Shown piece after piece: positions 59,397-63,734 of a stretch of 63,734 bases of DNA (positions within the stretch are counted from its first letter, which is position 1; every line of letters starts with the position of its first letter). Origin of the DNA: an uncultured Ruminococcus sp. (lineage in GTDB: Bacteria; Bacillota; Clostridia; Oscillospirales; Acutalibacteraceae). A program made the translations under genes and the position numbers. The notes below the pieces were generated by a model. The model had not been told where the DNA came from. It was given only the letters and a program-made list of their open reading frames with translations, and did not search any database. Location: positions 1 through 63,734 of the forward strand of contig UQCF01000014.1 in NCBI GenBank assembly GCA_900539465.1, written 5' to 3'.

Positions 59397-60092
59397 TCAA
59401 CCTCTGTAATAATTCAATTTCTTTTCTATTGCGCCGAAGAGCAGCGTCAACACGCCGCAGAAAATAAGATAGAACGCGCCCGTGTAGAAAAGCGGCCACA
59501 AAATGCCCTCTGTTTTTATATAGTTCTGACCCATATAGATTATCTCATAAACAGCGATTATTCTTGCAAGAGAAGTGTCTTTAACAAGAGTTATAATCTC
59601 GTTGCTCATGGGCGGAACTATTCTTTTAACCACCTGCAAGAGAATAACTTTAAAGAATATCTGTGTTTTAGACATTCCCAAAACCTGACCGGCTTCTTTT
59701 TGACCTATCGGGATTCCCTCTATGCCGCCGCGGTATATCTCTGAGAAATAGCAGGCATAGTTAATAACAAATGCGATAAGAACTGCCAGAAATCTGTCAA
59801 ACACAGTCCATGAAGCAACCCATGTCATGAACGCTCCCGGATTTTCAAGGTTTGAAGCATAGTTTGCGATAAGACCCGGACCATAATATATAACTATCAT
59901 CTGGAGCATCAAAGGCGTACCTCTGATGACCCAGACAAAAACTTTTATAACAGCTTTGAGCGGTTTAAACTTGCTCATTGAGCCAAAACTGATTATCAGA
60001 CCCAAAGGCAAGGCAAAAACAAGCGTTAAAGCAAACAGCTTAGTCGTGGTGCCGAAGCCCTCTAAAAGGTCGAGAGTAACCTGCCAGAACAT
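59397..60092 (-). CDS. Polar amino-acid ABC transporter permease
   Basis: A 231-residue His/Glu/Gln/Arg-type permease with about five helices. Family marks: FVWVIRGTPLMLQMIVIYYG (about 53-72) and the coupling EIYRGGIEGIPIGQKEAGQVLGM (YRGGIEGIPIGQKEAGQ, about 118-134). It forms a homodimer in the membrane with the ATPase encoded just behind it. The N-terminus is short but the start ATG fits the family. Confidence 0.93.
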   Translation of the reverse strand: MFWQVTLDLLEGFGTTTKLFALTLVFALPLGLIISFGSMSKFKPLKAVIKVFVWVIRGTPLMLQMIVIYYGPGLIANYASNLENPGAFMTWVASWTVFDRFLAVLIAFVINYACYFSEIYRGGIEGIPIGQKEAGQVLGMSKTQIFFKVILLQVVKRIVPPMSNEIITLVKDTSLARIIAVYEIIYMGQNYIKTEGILWPLFYTGAFYLIFCGVLTLLFGAIEKKLNYYRG

Positions 60093-60119
60093 ATTTTTAC
60101 AAATCCTCTCAGCGAATTT

Positions 60120-60953
60120 TTATTTTACGAGTGTAAGGTCATACTTCTTTGCAAGATTGTCAAGTGTGCCGTCCTGCTTCATTTCAGCCATGATTTTGTT
60201 GACTTCTGCTGTCATATCGGAGCCTTTTCTGAAAGCAATGCCGTACTCTTCTTCGTTAAGAGAGCAAACCTGAACAAGATCCGAGTAGCTTGTGCCCTCA
60301 CCTATCATGTTGTTTGCCATTGTGATGTCTATTACGCAAGCGTCGGATGCGCCTGTCTTAACCTCTGTGAGTGTGTTTGACTGTGCGTCAAGCTTAATGA
60401 TATTCTTAATGCCTGCGTCTTCAACAGCCTTGTTGCCTGCGGAGCCGCCCTCAACCGCGAAAGCAAGGTCTTTCATCTCGTCAAGTGACTTATATTTTGC
60501 AGCAATATCTTTTTTGGCAACTACAACCTGTGCGTTTTTAACATAAGCGTCTGTAACGCTCGCATTTTTAAGAGCTTCGTCTGTTATGGTCATGCCGTTC
60601 CAGATGCAATCGATTGATTTTGAATCAAGCTCTGTGAATTTCTGCTCCCAGTCCGAAAGAACAATAAACTCAGCCTTTACGCCGAGCTTTGCCGCAACAG
60701 CCTGTGCAAACTCTGTGTCAAAGCCTGTCCACTCGCCTGTGCTCTTATCTTTGTAGTTCATCGGCTCATACTCTGTCATACCGATAACAAGAGTGCCCTT
60801 TTCTTTTATGTATGCCATGTCGGACTTAGTTGTCTTTTCTGATTTATCTGCGCCGTCACCGTTTGATACGTCTTTCTTTCCGCAGCCGGCAAATGCCAAA
60901 ACAGAAGTGAATATTGCAACTATCGCAAGGAATAAAGCTAATTTTCTTTTCAT
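60120..60953 (-). CDS. Polar amino-acid ABC transporter substrate-binding lipoprotein
   Basis: A 277-residue solute-binding protein of family 3 (SBP_bac_3). Signal peptide with lipobox LAFAGCGKK (Cys about 24). The ligand-binding start KGTLVIGMTEYEPMNYKD, FDTEFAQAVAAKLGVKAEF and WEQKFTELDSKSIDCIWNGM are typical. ATG at 60953 follows AGAGGT; an ATG six codons upstream overlaps that site. First gene of its operon, with a consensus promoter in front. Confidence 0.94.
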   Translation of the reverse strand: MKRKLALFLAIVAIFTSVLAFAGCGKKDVSNGDGADKSEKTTKSDMAYIKEKGTLVIGMTEYEPMNYKDKSTGEWTGFDTEFAQAVAAKLGVKAEFIVLSDWEQKFTELDSKSIDCIWNGMTITDEALKNASVTDAYVKNAQVVVAKKDIAAKYKSLDEMKDLAFAVEGGSAGNKAVEDAGIKNIIKLDAQSNTLTEVKTGASDACVIDITMANNMIGEGTSYSDLVQVCSLNEEEYGIAFRKGSDMTAEVNKIMAEMKQDGTLDNLAKKYDLTLVK

Positions 60954-60995
60954 GATTTTTACCTCTTTCAATTTATTGCTTTAGCAAGCTAACAT

Positions 60996-61024
60996 ATTAT
61001 ATCAATAAAGAGAAGGATAATCAA
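60996..61024 (-). promoter_or_regulatory. Promoter of the amino-acid ABC operon
   Basis: Minus-strand TTGATT (61019-61024), 17 bp, TATAAT (60996-61001); it starts right after the oxidoreductase stop codon. Confidence 0.75.
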
Positions 61025-61029
61025 TACCT

Positions 61030-62337
61030 TTACTCAAAAAACTTTGCACCCTTCAACCAAAGATTTACCGTATAATCGTTCCATTTTCGTGGAAATGTCT
61101 CACCGAGTGCCAAAGCACTCAAAATTTGGGGCAAAGAATGTGAAAGCTTTTTAAACAAAATCGGGTCATCATTCAAAAGCTTCAGCTTTTCGGTCAAAGA
61201 CTGAATATTAAATGAAGAGAACGGCTTTTTCATGTCAAAGCTCAAATCTTTGCTTGTTATAAGCTTTTTTTGAAATATACCGTCAATCTCTTCATCCGAA
61301 AGCGAAAGCAAAACTTTTTTGACGGCAGAAAAAGCCATAAGATTTTTGCCCGCAACAATAAAATAATCGGATTGACTGCCCCACAGAGCTTCTTTGTCAT
61401 AAATGCCGCGCTTATCACGGCAAACCGCCTTTGAGAGAAGCTTTGCCTGCATAAGTTCTTCGCTCACTCCCTCACCCGTAAACGGGTCTGCCGCAAACGA
61501 CGCAGAACCGACAGCAGCATAACCGTCGCACAACGGAATATTCATCGGCACGCGCGAGGGTGATTTATAAACCTTGCCGCCGCAAATTATACCGTCGCCG
61601 ACAGACGGGTTGAAGCTTTTTAAAAAATCCAAAATCGAATTTATCTGTGCTTTGCTCATGGGTTCAAAGCCCGTAATATATACATCGGTAAAATTTTCTT
61701 CCGTTTCAATTCTCGCAACCGTGCGGCTGCCGTCGGGGAATATGACCGTTCTGTATTTATCTCTCACCAAAACATTTTCGGGTTTTGAGCAGCGTGCAAA
61801 ATATGTATAAGAAATATCTTTCGGGGAGATGCTTTTCGGAATTTTCACGCCGTTCGGCAGACTTCGGCGTAAGCGGGAATTAAGCCCGGCACCGTCTATA
61901 ACAAGGTTTGCATATACTTCGCCCGAATTTGTTTTTATACCTACGGCACGTTCGCCGAAAATAATGAGAGACTCTGCCTCACAGCCGAAGATAAATTTCA
62001 CACCGCATTCTTTTGCATGAGAAATCAGATGATTTATCAAATCACCGTCAAGCATTTTGATATTGAGTCGGCTCTCTGGTATGTGCCGATGAAGCTCGGT
62101 CGAAAGCGACGGCGAATAAACACTGACGGACGAAGCGGACAGCCACTCATTTCTCGGCGGCAGTCCTACACCGCAAATCTCTAAAAGATCCGGGTCAAAA
62201 CTCACGGCTCTTTCGTTTTTAAAATCAGTCTCTTCCCTTTTTTCATATACCGTTACATCATATCCTCTTGAAGAAAGAATTGCCGCCGCAGTCAGCGAAG
62301 CACAGCCGGCGCCGACAACCGCTATTTTATTATTCAT
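61030..62337 (-). CDS. FAD-dependent oxidoreductase (geranylgeranyl-reductase/monooxygenase-like)
   Basis: A 435-residue flavoprotein. The dinucleotide-binding motif IAVVGAGCASLTAAAILSSR (about 4-23) has Cys in the place of the third Gly-region residue but the core GxGxxS pattern is usable; the NLVIDGAGLNSRLRR segment and GYAAVGSASFAADPFTGEGV (FAD/ribityl contact DPFTGEG) are those of the geranylgeranyl reductase/FixC family. No membrane segment. The substrate could be a polyprenyl or other hydrophobic alkene; not readable from sequence. Transcribed alone from a divergent spacer. Confidence 0.83.
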   Translation of the reverse strand: MNNKIAVVGAGCASLTAAAILSSRGYDVTVYEKREETDFKNERAVSFDPDLLEICGVGLPPRNEWLSASSVSVYSPSLSTELHRHIPESRLNIKMLDGDLINHLISHAKECGVKFIFGCEAESLIIFGERAVGIKTNSGEVYANLVIDGAGLNSRLRRSLPNGVKIPKSISPKDISYTYFARCSKPENVLVRDKYRTVIFPDGSRTVARIETEENFTDVYITGFEPMSKAQINSILDFLKSFNPSVGDGIICGGKVYKSPSRVPMNIPLCDGYAAVGSASFAADPFTGEGVSEELMQAKLLSKAVCRDKRGIYDKEALWGSQSDYFIVAGKNLMAFSAVKKVLLSLSDEEIDGIFQKKLITSKDLSFDMKKPFSSFNIQSLTEKLKLLNDDPILFKKLSHSLPQILSALALGETFPRKWNDYTVNLWLKGAKFFE

Positions 62338-62472
62338 AATAACACCTCACGATAAAATTATTTTAATCCATATTTATAATTAAAGTCAACATATTATAAA
62401 TTAAAAAATGGGTAGAAATTTTTGATAAAATATTATATTATATAGATAACAACAAAAAGGAGTTGATAAACA

Positions 62473-63459
62473 ATGAACAGAAGCAAAATCACCGTAACGG
62501 TTATTAACTGCATAACAGCTCTTGTGTGCTGCGTTAGCGTGGCTATTGCAGGAATGACCATAACAAACCGCATTTGTGAAAACCAAAAAAACATTGCCGA
62601 AGTTTCGGCTAACGGCTCTTCTGCATCTCAGAGCGGAATTTCTTCAGATGAATCATATGATGCATCCGGCACAGAAGGCTCCGGCAGCGGCGACTCTGCC
62701 GACGTAAATACAGACTCCGGCTCTGCCGACACGTCGGAGGGCGAAAATTCACAAGGTGCAGAACAACAAAGCGGCAGCGGATCCAACAGCGGTTCGGCAT
62801 CGGCAAGCGGCAGCACTGCAGCAAAGAACATAACAGCTACATCCGGACTTCAGAGCACAAACAAATCCGAGGTTTTAAAATATTATAAGCTTGTGGCAAA
62901 AGTCAATGAAAAAAACACCTGCAAAACGCAGATGAAATTAGTTGAACTCACAGGCGGCAGCGGATTTGTCGGCTCGGTTATTTCATCATTCAAACCGATA
63001 GCCGAAAGCGCGCTCGCGAAAAACTCAAATGAATGGCAGGGCATCGCAGGCGACCCGCAGAAAATAAAAGAATCCGATTGGAAATCCGCAACCGCGGTAA
63101 ACGACGGAACATATACCACTCTCAACATAAAAGTAGTAAATCAAACGGACGGACCCAACGGCAAAACGCATGAGGGCTCTGTCGGCAGGTCAATGAGTGT
63201 CCTTGACGGTGTTCAGGCGGCAATCAACGAAATGAACGGCGTCTCTGCCGATTTTGAAAACGGTAAGGTTTCGCTTGTTTATGACAATGCTTATATAAAG
63301 GTAAAAATTAAAAATTCAACAGGCGAATTTGTTAAAGGCACATGCGAATGGCATTACAGAGTAAATGTAAATCTCGACGATCTTTCGGTTAAGGTCATCG
63401 GCATCCCCGCTCACCTAAAGGGTGCAAAGGGAATTGTAGATTACACAGTTACATATTAA
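62473..63459 (+). CDS. Secreted/membrane-anchored protein with Ser/Gly-rich stalk
   Basis: A 328-residue protein of no family I can name. A membrane or signal helix (about 8-30) leads to a low-complexity linker (about 45-118, rich in Ser, Gly, Asp, e.g. SGSGSNSGSASASGS without a break-in-frame) and a C-terminal globular domain of about 200 residues (KYYKLVAKVNEKNTCKTQMK; DGTYTTLNIKVVNQ; CEWHYRVNVNLDDLSVKVIG). Two Cys in the domain may form a disulfide. AAGGAG precedes the ATG. The linker looks like a wall-spanning stalk. Terminated by the hairpin at 63469. Confidence 0.72.
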   Translation: MNRSKITVTVINCITALVCCVSVAIAGMTITNRICENQKNIAEVSANGSSASQSGISSDESYDASGTEGSGSGDSADVNTDSGSADTSEGENSQGAEQQSGSGSNSGSASASGSTAAKNITATSGLQSTNKSEVLKYYKLVAKVNEKNTCKTQMKLVELTGGSGFVGSVISSFKPIAESALAKNSNEWQGIAGDPQKIKESDWKSATAVNDGTYTTLNIKVVNQTDGPNGKTHEGSVGRSMSVLDGVQAAINEMNGVSADFENGKVSLVYDNAYIKVKIKNSTGEFVKGTCEWHYRVNVNLDDLSVKVIGIPAHLKGAKGIVDYTVTY

Positions 63460-63468
63460 GAATATGAC

Positions 63469-63503
63469 AAACGGGCTAATAAAAAAATTAGCCCGTTAAT
63501 TTT
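63469..63503 (+). terminator. Terminator after the stalk protein gene
   Basis: AACGGGCTAAT/ATTAGCCCGTT stem followed by AATTTTG. Confidence 0.8.
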
Positions 63504-63534
63504 GTCGCCGTAAGCAATATAAATTTGCATTGTC

Positions 63535-63660
63535 GGACAGTGCGGCCGCACATTGCCTCCACTTTAGGGGAGATGGCACGGCGAAGCCGTGACGGAGGGG
63601 TTGAAGTTCATCAAACGCATAAACCAGCGGTAATCGGCGGTGTGCCCTCACACCGCCGAG
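63535..63660. repeat. Dispersed palindromic repeat, distal copy
   Basis: Contains CTTTAGGGGAG, GGCACGGCGAAGCCGTGAC and CGGCGGTGTGCCCTCACACCGCCG, the same building blocks as at 33.9-35.9 kb in other order and orientation. No coding potential supported. Confidence 0.65.
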
Positions 63661-63689
63661 AAAAAGAGCCGACGCAACCGCGTCGGCTC
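63661..63689 (-). terminator. Terminator of the gene at the window edge
   Basis: GAGCCGACGC/GCGTCGGCTC stem followed on the minus strand by TTTTTCTC. Confidence 0.75.
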
Positions 63690-63695
63690 AGGTTG

Positions 63696-63734
63696 TTATT
63701 TGAAGCGAACCCAGACGTTCATTACCTGGTCTGT
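63696..63734 (-). CDS. 3' end of a gene running off the window
   Basis: On the minus strand the last twelve codons read TDQVMNVWVRFK then TAA, followed by a terminator hairpin. Too short to identify; frame and terminator position support a real gene end. Confidence 0.45.
   Translation of the reverse strand, partial: TDQVMNVWVRFK

Overview
The window reads as a chromosomal segment of a Gram-positive, low-to-moderate-GC member of the Clostridia, probably an uncultured gut Oscillospirales/Ruminococcaceae relative. Supporting signs are sortase-assembled pili, T-box leaders, consensus TTGACA/TATAAT-type promoters spaced by 17 bp, strong GGAGG ribosome binding sites, FtsH/RNase J/GdpP housekeeping genes and occasional GTG/TTG/CTG starts. 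The taxonomic placement is inference; no rRNA is present.

Layout. 1-0.5 kb: tRNA-fMet and tRNA-Pro on the minus strand. 0.5-10.8 kb: a complete minus-strand pilus operon (coiled-coil protein, signal peptidase I, 1489-residue adhesin, LPETG major pilin, class C sortase, LPRTG minor pilin, second sortase) behind a leader of about 300 nt. 11.2-16.2 kb: an accessory island with two truncated Rhs C-terminal 'tips', each followed by a possible membrane immunity gene, then a small ABC-type ATPase. 16.5-28.1 kb: minus-strand core genes, namely the GGGtGRT protein with its NifU-like partner and the run rnj-gdpP-rplI-dnaB-tilS-hpt-ftsH. 28.2-33.9 kb: rnhA, a TetR regulator divergent from two overlapping SDR-type enzymes, a zinc-ribbon protein and a stand-alone RhuM protein.

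33.9-36.05 kb is a decay zone. It holds palindromic dispersed repeats, repeated scraps that look like the 3' end of an integrase gene, a broken Rhs toxin tip with a CHAT/caspase-like His/Cys signature whose overlapping immunity-like gene is intact, and tRNA-Lys. 36.2-52.3 kb is plus-strand metabolism: ArsR regulator, uxaC, lower glycolysis (pgk-tpiA-gpmI), a Na/Pi transporter-like protein, a VTT-domain protein, a galactokinase-like enzyme, two M42 peptidases, a GNAT enzyme, a methionine gamma-lyase-like PLP enzyme, a DUF2461 protein and a phosphohexomutase. 52.3-58.5 kb holds a threonine-type T-box with thrS and a tryptophan-type T-box with an ABC transporter matching TrpXYZ. Small peptides not expected by ordinary gene calling lie between and inside these units. 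58.6-63.7 kb has a polar amino-acid ABC transporter, a flavoprotein oxidoreductase, a Ser/Gly-rich secreted protein and the last codons of a further gene.

Most unusual items: the Rhs tip/immunity remnants (including one immunity-like gene whose start codon appears mutated to ATA and one intact immunity gene beside a dead toxin), the 34-residue amphipathic peptide downstream of thrS, the 22-codon ORF with a Trp codon between the Trp T-box and trpX, the HxHxxxC(Y) repeat array of the adhesin, and a recurring hairpin family around 54.6-58.6 kb. All names rest on motif recognition from reading; no database search was run.
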